Origin: Pardosa pseudoannulata
Taxonomy: Eukaryota; Arthropoda; Arachnida; Araneae; Lycosidae
DNA: 64,000 bases
Assembly (NCBI GenBank): GCA_032207245.1
Contig: CM063503.1
Coordinates: forward strand, 103,808,387 to 103,872,386
Direction of reading: 5' to 3'
Position 1 is the first letter of the stretch; each line of letters opens with the position of its first letter. The translations under genes were made by a program, and so were the position numbers. Of this stretch, positions 13,502 through 25,490 are shown in pieces. The notes below the pieces were generated by a model. That model saw only the letters and a program-made list of their open reading frames with translations, was not told where the DNA came from and did no database searches.

Positions 13502-14137
13502 CAGGTTTGCAACTGCTGATGTATTTTCAAAAAGGTGAGAAAAGTGATAAATAATACAGAATAAGTGACTAAAAAGTGACTAAACATTGAAAAAAAAAAG
13601 CGATTTTTTTTCTCCTCTTGATTTCAGATGCTATTAAGATTTTTCTACTTATTTTAACTCTAAATCAAATGATTCATGCAAGACATAATTTTAGCGTAAA
13701 AAAGGTTAAAAATTTTGTTTAACACAACTCAATATAGCTTTTTATTCAAGAAAATCTATAAATTAGATTTGAATACAATACATTCATTTTATAATCCCAA
13801 TTTTCTGTATATATTAATGATGTTTTGAAATATGTACAGAGCTAGATTAGAGTATTTAAACAAAAATTGTGAAGAAAAAGAAAAAGAGAAGTGTGTGCTT
13901 TGACGTAAATTACTCTTTAAAATCACTAAATTCTGGAAACCATATGACTAATTACATTTTAATAAGATTAGAGCGTCACATTTTTGGTCTTTTATTAAAA
14001 TATTTTGTTATTAATTCAGACTTTCTTTTTTCAACAACAGACTTTTGCTGTGTTACACCATGAAAAAAGTGACTAAAAGTGACTAAAAGTGATCAATTGT
14101 AAAAAAAAGTGAGAAAAGTGACGGAATTGCAAGCCTG
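13502..14137. mobile_element. Non-autonomous DNA transposon, family copy 1
   Basis: The element starts CAGGTTTGCAACTGC and ends GGAATTGCAAGCCTG. The two ends form an imperfect inverted repeat (CAGGYTTGCAAYT). It is flanked by the direct repeat TAAACA at 13496-13501 and 14138-14143. Both subterminal regions carry several AAGTGACT-like repeats, all in the same orientation, as often seen for transposase-binding sites. A second copy lies at 24776-25483. This copy lacks about 55 bp present there (between ATTACT and TTTAAAATCAC). It has no transposase. TIR wording recalls hAT, but the 6-bp target duplication is shorter than the usual 8 bp, so the superfamily is left open. Confidence 0.78.
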
Positions 14138-14355
14138 TAAACAGAAAATGATTTGTTGAAATTCATTCAACAAATTACCTGAAGATACAGCAGAACCTTC
14201 GAGAACAAACCATCATTCAATATATTTTCCTGACATCTCCTTTGCGTTCTGTTACAATTATAAGAAATAATTTGATTCTTCTGAGTGTACGGGATATTAC
14301 TTTTAAAACTCCGGAGTTTTGCGATCTTGTAAATTTCGATATAGTCGATGACAAA

Positions 14356-14360
<5 letters not shown>

Positions 14361-14399
<39 letters not shown>
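14361..14399 (+). repeat. Poly-A tract of 39 bases
   Basis: This is an uninterrupted A run. No LINE or SINE body was recognised immediately upstream, so it may be either a simple repeat or the tail of an unrecognised retroposed sequence. It creates a meaningless polylysine segment in one frame. Confidence 0.9.
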
Positions 14400-14401
<2 letters not shown>

Positions 14402-17400
14402 GACATGATTTTCTTTGTTGCCACCTATTTAATTTTGATACCGCGATTGTAATATCACCTTCGTCATTAAATCTTAAGTTTTATTTGTATGCATCCAGAG
14501 GTCTATCCTTACTACAGGAAAACACTATATTTAGAAACTATAAAATATAAAAACAAAACTAAAGACGAACGTATTGTATGCAAAAGAATAAGAAACGCAA
14601 CACAAAGAGAAAGAGATGTTACGATTTTAAGAAGCTTTTTTTGTGTGTTGGAAATGTGTATGTGGGGGAGGGGGATCAAGGAATCAATAGAAGGAACTGT
14701 AAAAGTAGTGTTCACTTTTATTGTAAAAGTAGATCACTTGTACAGCCTATGGGTTTGGATTTTTATCACATGGATTGCTTTACACATTATTTTTTGCGGA
14801 TTTAATATGTAAGTTTTATTTTTATTTTGTATTCTGGTACGAAGGTTTGTTTATTTATAGAATGGTCATTTTTTTTTTCGGAATTAGAAGCAATTGAAAT
14901 TACATTTATACTTCTTATAACAATCCCGATAAACAAACATTTCTCCACCTGAATGATAATGACATGAAAAAATATATTCCTCACTATGCATATATTTATA
15001 TTACAGCCGTATGAATTGCGTATTACTTTATAGACCCTGAAACCTATAAAGCATGCATTAATATTCTAATATAATTTGGTATTCACGACAAATAGACCAC
15101 GGATACTTCATTAGTAAATTACCCGATAGTATATGCTACTAGATTAGTTACTTTTATTTAAACGAATTGCTAAAAATTATTTTAAAAATACTTAAAACAA
15201 ATTTTTAAATTTCTGTTAATATATAGTGCAACTTACAGATAAAACTGTAACATTTTTAATGCAGAAATTTTAAACACGAGACTATAAAATAAAACAATCG
15301 CTTAATTTCTATACAGATGATTAGGAATAACAATTTTACAGAATACGATTTGCAATTTTTTTTCCATAGCGATAAGAATTTAATTTTCTAAACACATCCT
15401 CATGAATTATCTAACACTTAATTCACAGGGTACAATGGTATGCGAAAAAGGTGAACACACCTGCTGAGCAACAAGAAATCTGAACGTGAAAATATGCTTA
15501 TAAAAATGAAATGGTAAAATCCTGCATTTATTCAGTTTCTCGAATATGCTGATAAAGAAAATCCTCATTCTTTAACATAACAGATGTTCGAGGTCCCGGA
15601 ATATCTTCCCTTTTAACCATCAACGATATTAACGTGTTTCGTGCTTAAAGATGGGTCTCAGAGCTAAACATAAGCATTAAGAATTTTTCCGGAGATTGTG
15701 AGATTTTCTATTTGTAGCGCGTTTCCATATATTTCTTTCGTTTAGTCTTACATACGAAATAAAGCTGAAGAATCATGGATGTTTAAGATCGGAAATTATA
15801 AACGAAATGCGGGGGAAATATTTAACATAACGGTACAGAAGAAATATGTTGGTGGACTACGACAGAAAAAATAAAAACTTAATATATCTTCAAGGAACAT
15901 GATACCAAACGTGAAAACATTTGCTGCGTAGGTTTTAGGCAAGACCGGAATTACAGGCTAGATGAAAACGTGAATTTTCCTAAATTTGATGAAACAGAGC
16001 TTTAGGGTTTTTCGCTATATCCTGAAATAAAATGTACGTGAGGTACGTGTACAATAAACAATTATTCTTAATGTTTAGGCTTAGGAATTTCCATAACCAA
16101 GAAATTATTTATCAAGTTATAGGCAAGTACAGTAGCACTCAGTCTTTATGTTATTTTTAACTACATTTATTATCAATACAATCAACGTTATTCAACATCT
16201 TACGTTTCTTGTGAATCGACAGGTAATTAAGCTAAATTCATTAATCGATAGGATATTCCTTGGTAGTACACAAGTGTTATCAGAGAACTAACAATTACTG
16301 GAACAAGAATTAGAGAAGCAATTCATTGCCTTCATGAATTGCATACATTATACAATTTTACTTATCATAGATCTTTGGGTCAGAGAGCCAACAGCTACGG
16401 ATGTTGAGTTAATCGTTTAGATGGTTTAAGAGTAGCGGAGACATGCAGGAAACAGGTATCATCTATTATCATAACATCTTCGGCAGAATTCTTTACTTCG
16501 GAATGTGTGACAAAGACCTTTTTTGTTAACTGAGAACGAAATTCTATGCACCATTTTTGGTATCTGCATTCAAGATTCTTCCATTTTCTGAAGTTGAAAA
16601 GTGTAGTATACATCAGTACGATATTTTTAATAAGAGTAAAATTAGTTTTTGACAAGACAAGAATAATTTTTTAATCCTACATGAAATTTAAGAATTGATC
16701 CCTAATTAGATTATATTGATAAAATTGATTATTTTAAAGATAGAAATATAGATTTATACTCAATAATCCTTATCTAATTTAAAACATTAAATCAAGAAAA
16801 CAAAATGTAGGTTCAGAACAATTTTACATTTTAAATCTAACAAAATGGATTTTTTATTTGACCATCCTAAAAATAACTTATTTTTCTCACTCTAAGAAAT
16901 TCTAAAAGTCATTAGAGAATAATATGCCTGTATATCAAAATCCCAAAACACTAAGTAAAAAATTTGTTCGTAGTTAAAAAAAATACAATTACTAATTATC
17001 AAAAATATAGAGCAAAAGAAAATATCATCTAACATTTATTGAAAGGTAGAACATAGGACCGAGTATAATTTTTCATACCACATTTGATTAGACAGACAAG
17101 AATGTAAATTTTTTCTCCACACATTTAGCGTCTTTACAAAAGCACTGGACAAAAATTCACAAACTGTGCGAATGAGTGAAACATATTGAAATCAAACACA
17201 CTTTATTCAAAATTCAAATGAAGGATTATGATTTATTTTTGGCATGTTAAAAACAGTTAGAGATATCATATAGTCTTGTTTGTAAGGAGAAGTAAGAAAA
17301 TAGCACTATGTACTGAAAATAAACTAGTATTAAATTTACAGCCTGAATCTAACTGCACTAAATTTTAATAAATGCATTTGTTGGTTTGCACCAAATTCAA

Positions 17401-18634
17401 TTTAAAGGCATATTTATAAGGTTTTAATAAATTCACTTTCCGATTCCACCAAAACATAAATAAGCTTTGTTAAAACAGAAGAAAAGCATTATTAACGTTT
17501 GCAAAACTGGAGGATGAATTAATATAAAACACCTTAAACAACAGGGAAGTATTTTGCAGATGGAAATTTTTTGTTACTATATTATGTAAATCATGTAATT
17601 TAATATATACATTTGAATTTTATTCTTCATGCTTAAATTTTCATATTAAATAGAAGACCTAGACTTTATTGTAAATACAGTGATCGAATTTAATTTATCT
17701 GAATTTATCGAATTTATCTGAATTTAATTTATTTGAATGCCGAATTTCTAATTCTAGCAATTTCTTTGAAAGAAAAAAAAAACTAGTTTCGATTATGTCG
17801 GTAACTTCTAATAAATTTCTCTCATATGATTCGCAACTTTATTAAATGCGTTACACTTTTAAAAATTTCTGTTACAAAATTTATATTTTATTTTTCAAAA
17901 ACAGTCCTGCTTATTGCAATGTAAGTAAAAGCAAACACAATAAAAGGGGCAATATAGATAAGTCTTAACACTAATCTTGGGAAAGAAATGCTCTGCTATA
18001 CATATTTCAGAAGGTGTAGCACGAGTTAAAAATTCATTATACCCATGTGAATGTATATACTACTAAAATGACGTAACTTCTACCGGTCTTTAGAATTTTA
18101 AGCTCAATATTCATGCTTAAGAGTATGCTCTTATTTCAGTTTCTCGTGAAGTAAAAGATAAGAGTTGAACGAAATCACGTTTCAAATAAGGTAAATTTTA
18201 CGGAAAACCTTTCCCACATATCTCATTTTTCCTATTAAATGAAAGTCTCTTAAAAAGCGAAGAGCACTGAGTCAAATTGTTTTAACCTTTTAAAAGTGAA
18301 AGTATAAAAAAATCGTATTTAAAATGATCGCATTAAAAATTGCACAAATAATTCCTCGATGTATTTACATTAAAAGTTGGATGATGATGAAATTAAAGTA
18401 AGTGTATTTATCACTCGAAAATAATTAAAGTAAAGTTCATGTTAAATGAACTCTTCTGTTACTGTTTTGTTACTTTTATAATTTCTAGGAGGAGTTAGAG
18501 GGGATTTTTTTTAAACGTTAAAAGTAAATATTAATATGCAGTTAAGCATCAAATAACAAGAGTAAATAATTTCATATTTCTATGAATGCATTTCCACATT
18601 GAATTTCGTGAATTATAATATTAAATTATAATTG
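14400..18634. other. AT-rich stretch without recognisable genes
   Basis: Several frames of 60-107 codons cluster at 14489-14984 on both strands, but none carries a recognisable domain or splice context. The minus-strand frame at 16395-16655 (86 codons) is likewise unrecognised. Around 17690-17735 the words CGAATTTATCTGAATTTA recur as a short imperfect tandem repeat. Confidence 0.5.
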
Positions 18635-18690
18635 CCAAAGGTATTATAATTTGGGTTATTATAATACCTTTGGGAATTATAATAACCCAA
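18635..18690. repeat. Two overlapping, mutually exclusive perfect hairpins
   Basis: Stem 1 pairs 18635-18650 (CCAAAGGTATTATAAT) with 18658-18673, with a 7-base loop and no mismatch. Stem 2 pairs 18651-18665 (TTGGGTTATTATAAT) with 18676-18690, with a 10-base loop and no mismatch. The loop of the first is the start of the second, so only one can form at a time. No terminator, gene or known structured RNA is adjacent. A template-switching mutation that copied a short palindrome twice, or a very small foldback element, are possible origins. Confidence 0.85.
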
Positions 18691-19280
18691 AGGTCTCAGA
18701 GCGAAAAATTTAGCTTTGACTTAAGCATATGACAATATACTTATGATAAATTGAAAAATATAAAATCTTACATTTAACAACATTCAGAAATATATACTTT
18801 TAAGCCATTTTTCTTTCAGTACTATAAGACAAAATGTAATTTTATAATTTGTATACTCTGTGTAGATAATTGTATCATTAATGCACTTTCAGTATATTTT
18901 ATAAAATACATTTTACTAAGTTCAAAATATCTTTACTTCAGAATATGCTCTTTCGCACAATTCCTAAAAATTACCTTTTTTAAACCAAATATTTTATGCA
19001 TCATCAATAAAACAATACATATTATAAATAATTTTAATTTACGTCCAAAAATATAAATGGAAAACATGTGTAATCACTAAATCTTATGATAAAAGTTTCA
19101 AAATTTACCTAGAATCAACGAAAAATATTTATCTTTAAAAACTTTCTATGTTGCGCTCACTTCTTTTTTCTTCATATGTGTTTTCATTGACAAAGAATGT
19201 ACTTTTAAATTTAAATTCAGGAGCCAGTTAGTTTTTTCCTAAAATTAGGTTACATTAGGCTATTATAGAATCTTCATATA
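18691..19280. other. AT-rich non-coding stretch
   Basis: No gene, RNA or repeat recognised. Confidence 0.5.
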
Positions 19281-19357
19281 TTAATCCTTTGCACTCTAAA
19301 TGATTTAAAGTTCTTTATTTTAAATATCGGAATATTTACAAAAACACAAAGGGTTAA
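19281..19357. mobile_element. Possible miniature piggyBac-type MITE
   Basis: TTAA at 19281-19284 is followed by TCCTTTGCACTC. The other end reads AACACAAAGGG followed by TTAA at 19354-19357. The ends match as an imperfect inverted repeat (YCCTTTGYRYT). At 77 bp this is very short. TTAA is common in such AT-rich DNA, so chance is a real alternative. Confidence 0.35.
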
Positions 19358-21753
19358 TGTTAGAACTTAAATACTCTACTGTCAGTTGAACAAGAAAAAG
19401 TTAACTGTACAAAAGTACTTTTAATAGTTTGCTTGCATTTAAACATTTTTTTAACTATTTGATTTCAAAAGAAAAACAAAAACAATTTTTATTTTTAAAA
19501 ATAAATGAACAAATAACTTGGGGCTAAATAATTAAGTTCTTGTTTTAATAATATACATCTGAAATAATCTACAAATTTCAGTTTTTTTAATATTAATTAT
19601 CAAAATATTCTAAATTTGAAAATTGTTTAACGGCTGAAACAATCACTTGTATTTTAATATATTTCCAAAATGTTTTTATTATGAATAAAAGTATGACTAG
19701 TTTTACTTCAAAAATTTGAATGTTTACTGTTATAATACCAGTTTCTCTTTCTTTAATAATTGTTCTCTTTTCTTTAATAATTATTTTTTTTAAATTGTAC
19801 GTGAAATAAATTTTCTTACTGCATCAAAACTATATTGTACTCAAATATTTTACTCATTAAGACATTTTATATGTAGTGCACATTTAATGTAATATTTGAT
19901 AAATGCAATTTGATTAACTAAATTTCTAATAATGAGTTTTACTGAAAAAATTATCGTTTTTCAAATTTAATGCTAACACGAAAAAAACATTTTTATATAT
20001 CTTTAAGGTGTTGCTTTACAATTTTAAATAAAACAAAAATAATACCACCATATTCAGAAGGATTGATCATAAAATTGGCTTTTCAGAGAGAGAGATCTAA
20101 AGAATTTATTTTCATTTCCATACTTTAGAGTTTTAATAAAGCAGTAAGAATCAATGAACTCTTCTTCCTACAGAAACATGCCTTTTTTATTAAAAGAAAT
20201 ATTTATGTTTATTTACAAATTTTTTTTGATGGGAAAAAAAAGGATATATAAAAAATTTTAGTTTACTTTTGGTCTGTATTAGTTTTTAATTCAGATAAAC
20301 GCCTTTCTTGGAAAATTTCTAAAATCCATGTAATCAATAAAAAATACTATTCATCTTCAAGACAAAGTATTTTGTGTTTAAATACATATAAAAAGCATAA
20401 ACTGATGAAAATTGCATTCAAAATCAACAACTTGTGGTTGCTTTTAATCCAAGAAACACATGAGAAGGTTTTTTTTTTTTTTAAATAGAGATTCAATGTG
20501 AAGCGAAATTTCAAAAGGAGATTCCAAAGGTGGTGCAATTTATTTTATATCAAAAATCACCTTTCAAATTGTGATAGAAATAGTACTTTTTTATAGAAGC
20601 TGAGATATGGTTAAGCACTGTATAACACTGAATTAGAATTGGAAATTTCCTTATAGTTGTACTATGCGTAAAGTTTATTTTTTCTATTAGATAATAAAAT
20701 ATTGACTATAATATAAAGTAGATTTAATGAATTTAATTATAGTTCTCTATACACTGCGTCAATTGTTCCCTTTTATATAATAGCACATTAATTATTCGCT
20801 TTTATAATATGTACATTGAAGATTAAATGATATAATGAATATAGATATTTTCATTGAATTTATGAATAAACTGCAAGTTTTAATCAAGTGGCCTCAAAGT
20901 TTTATTGATACAATTGCTGAACTATTTAAATTTGTAATATGAAATATTTCTGAGCTATATTTAAAAAAAAATCTAGATACTGGTTTAAACAAACGAAAAT
21001 GTAGTTAAAAACAGATTAAGTTATGTATGATGAATTTAAGTATGATACGATTGCATAACATAAAATATAATCAAAATTTTATATATAATCTGAATTTAAG
21101 ATTTGTATCATTAAATGCTGCTCTTGATGTAAAAATATATCGACAGGAAAACCTTTTGTGAAGAAGAAAGTGAAAGTTATGCATACATAATTAAAATATT
21201 AATTATGCATTCAATAGTTTAAAAAGTTTTGATGCAACAATAAATAATTTTTTATTGCATTATTTTATCTGAAAATACTTTTATGAAGTTTCAACGCAAA
21301 TATCAGATATTTAACTGTCAGATAACACGACAAATTGTCAAATAACACGAAATATAAACATCGGTCACAAGTTGACATCTTATTTAACGTTATCAGTTCA
21401 AGCAGTGAAATTAATTTTTTTTTAATTTTTAAAAAGGTTTCGTCACGTAGTAACTAAATTTTTAGAAGGTATCAATTTTTAGAACAACTTAATCTAAATT
21501 TAGGGAGCTTCATTTAACAAGAGGTAGTTATATGAAGTTCAGCAATAATTGTACGGCAGTAAAGAAAAGGTAAAAAAAAACCCACCAATTAAATTAGTGT
21601 TAATAGTATAATTCAAACGTGACATGGAAGATTTTTTTCCTTTGTTTAACACTTTATTGATAAGAACGAAAACTTAATTTAACTGGCGTTAAATTAAATT
21701 TAAAGCCCGGACAATGCTTTAATTTGAAGCATGATTTATAATAAGGCATTTAC
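19358..21753. other. AT-rich stretch, possibly intron of a minus-strand gene
   Basis: No exon or transposon was recognised. If the minus-strand exon candidate at 21754-21919 is real, this would be the start of its first intron. Confidence 0.4.
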
Positions 21754-21919
21754 CAGATAGTTGGGTGCTTCTGAGCTTCCACCACCACCTGTCGGCTCGG
21801 GGCAACTGTCGACGATGTCTTCGAGAGCCGGCGAGTCGTTCGCTGAAACTGCGGACAAACTTGCGGCTCAAAAGCGACGACACAGCCTCTGACATCCACG
21901 AAGATCGGTGCGAAGACGC
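21754..21919 (-). CDS. Candidate 5' exon of a minus-strand gene (uncertain)
   Basis: The segment 21754-21995 is far more GC-rich than its surroundings and is open over much of its length in more than one minus-strand frame. On the minus strand it ends CTATCTG followed by GTAAAT, a good splice donor at 21753/21754. An ATG at 21919 opens a frame beginning MASSHRSSWMSEAVSS, rich in Ser and Arg, that runs into the donor. Another frame that reaches the donor contains SPALEDIVDSCPEP, which also looks protein-like but has no ATG. The true frame therefore cannot be chosen, and the protein is not recognised. The nearby frame starting MSVDKEMPLRIRR stops after about 21 codons and could be an upstream ORF. 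The exon would point away from the + strand exon at 22906. Confidence 0.32.
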
Positions 21920-22429
21920 CATCCATAACACAACTACCCGACCTGTTTGTGCTGGCCAAATCTTCGTATACGCAGTGGCATTTCTTTATCGACACTCATT
22001 GTCGACAATAACCGGCGGTAAGGGTTGCAAAGTTCAGACGCAGATCAATTACAGAGTACATCTGAGATTTAGGAAAGACACAAAAAATTCCACACTCATA
22101 TCATGGGGTAACGCGAGGCATACACCAAGTCATTATGCATCAATAACTAGGAGCAGTACGAGCAAGAAACAGTACAAAAGTTGCTGGTGCAGACTGTTTA
22201 TTAGAAAATACACCTTTTTCATCCAGATTCATTGAGGCACATATAGAGAATCTACATCCATCCACCTCGCAGACCACTCCGATATACATTAAAAAGAAAA
22301 TAACAGAAGGTGAAAAGAATGTGGTGGAGCATAAAAGCACGGAAACTTGTTACATGATACTCCTGGGTATCGCGTGTTTTGCGCAATTAAACTGAATCCA
22401 AAAATCACTCCCGAGCTTCATTGCTTTCA

Positions 22430-22760
22430 CACCTTGGAAAGAAACACTGCAAACGAATCTCGTGCGCTCAGCTGAGTCGTGACACATTGTCAGAAACTGT
22501 GTCAGAGAACTCGATTTATATATTTATATTTTTTTTATTAGTATCCAAAATCCCCTCCTACGCACCTTGCGCGGGATTGAAACCGACTGGACACAGTCCA
22601 GTGACAGAGCGCGCGTAACGTTTCCGAAAGAGAACCACCGGTATACTGATGGGATGAAGGAAGATCGAGCAGGACATTTCCGCGCATGCGGGACTTTGCT
22701 GTCCCGCCTCTTCACTTCAGCCCACGTGTTCTATCAAGTCAGCGCAACTCTTCAATGGAT
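22430..22760. promoter_or_regulatory. GC-rich promoter-like island
   Basis: CpG-rich sequence in an otherwise AT-rich window. It contains CGCGCATGCGGG at 22681-22692, one base from the NRF-1 consensus, the E-box CACGTG near 22720, and a GCGCGCG run near 22608. A TATA-like stretch (TATATATTTATA) lies near 22516-22530. Initiator-like TCAG words occur near 22716 and 22737. The first + strand coding exon starts about 150 bp downstream, and a minus-strand exon candidate begins about 500 bp on the other side. A bidirectional promoter fits the layout. The transcription start sites cannot be fixed from sequence. Confidence 0.5.
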
Positions 22761-22905
22761 CGGAAGACTCTTTCGTTTTTTTATTATAATTACGAGAAAA
22801 AAAAATGTCACAGCAACAAACTTTCATTCAGAAATAAACATAAATCAGAGATAACGGGTACATAATAAATGAAGAACTCTTCTTTTGCCGAGCTGCACGC
22901 AAACC

Positions 22906-23090
22906 ATGGAAGACGACTGCTGGCTAGAGATGGAGAATGTCAACACAAACATTAAAGCTAAAGCAACAGATGTCTATACAGATAATCGTTTAAGGAATTC
23001 GATTTTCAACCGCCCGGAGCGCAGTTTATGTAAAGTTCACAAAATGAAGAGCAAAAACGGTTCGACTCGCGAGGAAATGAAAAAGCCAGG
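22906..23090 (+). CDS. First coding exon of an unrecognised + strand gene
   Basis: The ATG at 22906 lies in a strong initiation context (AAACCATGGA). It opens 61 complete codons plus two bases, ending AAGCCAGG followed by GTAAGAG, an excellent splice donor at 23090/23091 (intron phase 2). The peptide begins MEDDCWLEMENVNTN. It is hydrophilic, acidic at the start and basic toward the end (KMKSKNGSTREEMKKP), with no signal peptide or membrane segment. It would be cytoplasmic, nuclear, or the cytosolic N-terminus of a larger protein. Codon use and GC content are clearly higher than the flanking DNA. I do not recognise the family, and no second exon was found downstream. This is the best protein-coding call in the window, though it still rests on ATG context, donor and composition. 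Confidence 0.6.
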
Positions 23091-24768
23091 GTAAGAGAAA
23101 ATATTTTAGAGAAATTTACGGAATGTATGTTCAGTTTTATGTATAAATAAAATACATACACTATTTCCGCAAAGAATTTAGATATTATATAATAGCAATT
23201 CACGAATTTATAAATGACGTAAATTAAATTTTATTTATAAATAAAATCAAACGCAGTTAGTGAGGATGCGTCAGGAATGACAATTACATGTTACAAATGC
23301 CAAACCTGGCACGAAAGAAACTTTAAATATAAATAAAAAATAGTTGTAAATATATTCTTTTACTTCAAAAAATGCTTTTATACTTGTTTGGTATTATAAA
23401 GAAATAAATATGTCAACAATTCCACTAGATGACCGTAAAACATCATTAAATTAGTATTATATTACCTATATATCATTTTAATTATTAAAATTGAAACATT
23501 TTTGATATTTTATATATATTATTGTGTTATATCTTTATGTATTTTTTATATTTTTATTACAAATTAAAGAATTATACGAGGGCTACGTATGGAAACAAAC
23601 ATAAGATAATGGTACTAAAAAAATTATATTTCAATTGACTTTAATTTTGGTAGTTTGTATGCAAGTAAAAAGAAGTTATATAACAAAAGGGAATATGGAA
23701 GCTTATTATTTCGTTACAAATTTTCTATCCGTACATATAAACTATGGGGAAAAAATCAAGTCAATCCATTTAACTTCCGCCAAATATTTTTGAAAAAAAA
23801 AATCAGAAGAAAAATTATGCGTGTGTAAAATTAAAGTGACTACTAATAATAATCAAAGTTAAAATGCTATTCTTGAATATTATATAGCAACAAATTGTGT
23901 CGTTATTTGTAGAGACGAGTCAATTTCCCATATTTGTAATTTACTGTTACCTATACTAAGAGAAATATCTTAGCTTTATAACTTGTTAGCCTAAAATTAA
24001 AAATTATATCAATATATAAAATTTCATTGAGGAATTATTAAGCAGTGTTTGTGACAAATTTGGGGGGGGGAAACAAAAGAAAAGTTTTATTATAAAATGA
24101 GAAGAAATGACTTTGCTTTACTGTGTATATATGTGTGTAGGAATCGAAAGAGTCTATGAAATGATAGATGTGGCTGGTGCTTTAGAGAGGAGGAAGTGAC
24201 ATGATGAGAGACAATCCGGAGGAGGGGGAGATTCATGAGTCGGACGAGAAGGTGAACTGACAAAGAGCTTTAACCATTATTCAGAGTCATAGGGTGTCAC
24301 TCTGACCGACTCTCACACTCTCTTCGTTATGACGAAAATGATTAACACCAGATCTCGCTTAAGAAGAAGGAAACACTTCCCCCCACTGTATTAGAAAAAT
24401 AATAATAGCATCAGCTGTTACGAACAAGTAGACCACTTTCTTCCGTTTGAATATTGCTTCAAAATAGGTAAACTATTTTTCTGGCAACCTAGCACTATGA
24501 TAAATGGCTCATAATTTTTCAAGAACGAGACAAGCGAGAAGAGCCTGTTAATTTTACGGATTGGCATTCATCAGCATGTCCTGTTTTAGTCGTGTGTGTA
24601 TCTATGTGAGTATGTGCTTGTGTACAGTGTTGATAGAAATGTAACTTTTCACGTAAAACACTCATTAACTCAAATAAACCATAAAATATTGTACAGATAT
24701 CATATAATTAGATAAAACAAAGTAATTATACAAAAATACCACCATTCATACCACCTTATGCATTTTGC
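23091..24768 (+). other. Probable intron start downstream of the 22906 exon
   Basis: AT-rich DNA following the splice donor. No acceptor-plus-coding exon was recognised. A less AT-rich patch at 24160-24320 contains GAGTC-rich partly palindromic sequence (CAGAGTCATAGGGTGTCACT) but reads as non-coding. Confidence 0.4.
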
Positions 24769-24775
24769 TGTTTTA

Positions 24776-25483
24776 CAGGCTTGCAACTGCTGAGGTACTT
24801 TCATAAAGGTGAGAAAAGTGACAAATAATACAGAATAAGTGACTAAAAAGTGACTAAACATTGAAAAAAAAAGTGATTTTTTTCTCCTCTTGATTACAGA
24901 TGCTATTATTAAGATTTTTCTATTCATGCAAGACATGATTTTAGCATCAAATACAAAAAAGGATAAAAATTTTGTTTAACACAACTCAACATTGCTTTTT
25001 ATTCAAGAAAATCTATAAATTAGATTTGAATACATACAATACATTAATTTTATAATCACAATTTTCTGCATATATTAATGATGTTTTGAAATATGTACAC
25101 AGATAGATTAGAGTATCTAAACAAAAATTGTGAAGAAAAAGAAAAATAGAAATGTGTGCTTTGACGTATATTACTTTAATGTATTAAATGAACATTTCAG
25201 TATAAATGTAGATTTCAGGAACTTTACGACTTTTTAAAATCACTAAATTCTGGGAACCATATGACTAATTACATTTTAATAAGAAAAATAAGATTAGAGC
25301 ATCACATTTCTGATCTTTTATTAAAATATTTTGTTATTAATTCAGATTTTCTTTTTTCGACAACAGACTTTTGCTGTGATATACCATGAAAAAAGTGACT
25401 GTTTACTTAAAAAAAGTGGCTAAAAGTGATCAATTGTAAAAAAAGTGACTAAAGGTCAGAAAAGTGACGGAATTGCAAGCCTG
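24776..25483. mobile_element. Non-autonomous DNA transposon, family copy 2
   Basis: Starts CAGGCTTGCAACTGC and ends GGAATTGCAAGCCTG, giving better-matching inverted ends than copy 1 at 13502-14137. It is flanked by the exact direct repeat TGTTTTA at 24769-24775 and 25484-25490 (7 bp). AAGTGACT-type repeats lie in both subterminal regions. This 708-bp copy retains about 55 bp missing from copy 1 and is probably closer to the master. The interior has no transposase. In both copies an almost identical body with different flanks and different target duplications proves past transposition rather than segmental duplication. Confidence 0.82.
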
Positions 25484-25490
25484 TGTTTTA

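Noticed and set aside
21765..22235. Longest open frame in the window (156 codons, plus strand)
   Set aside because: It starts at a GTG, has no ATG context or splice signals, and lies opposite the better-supported minus-strand donor. It is most likely an open frame by virtue of GC content.
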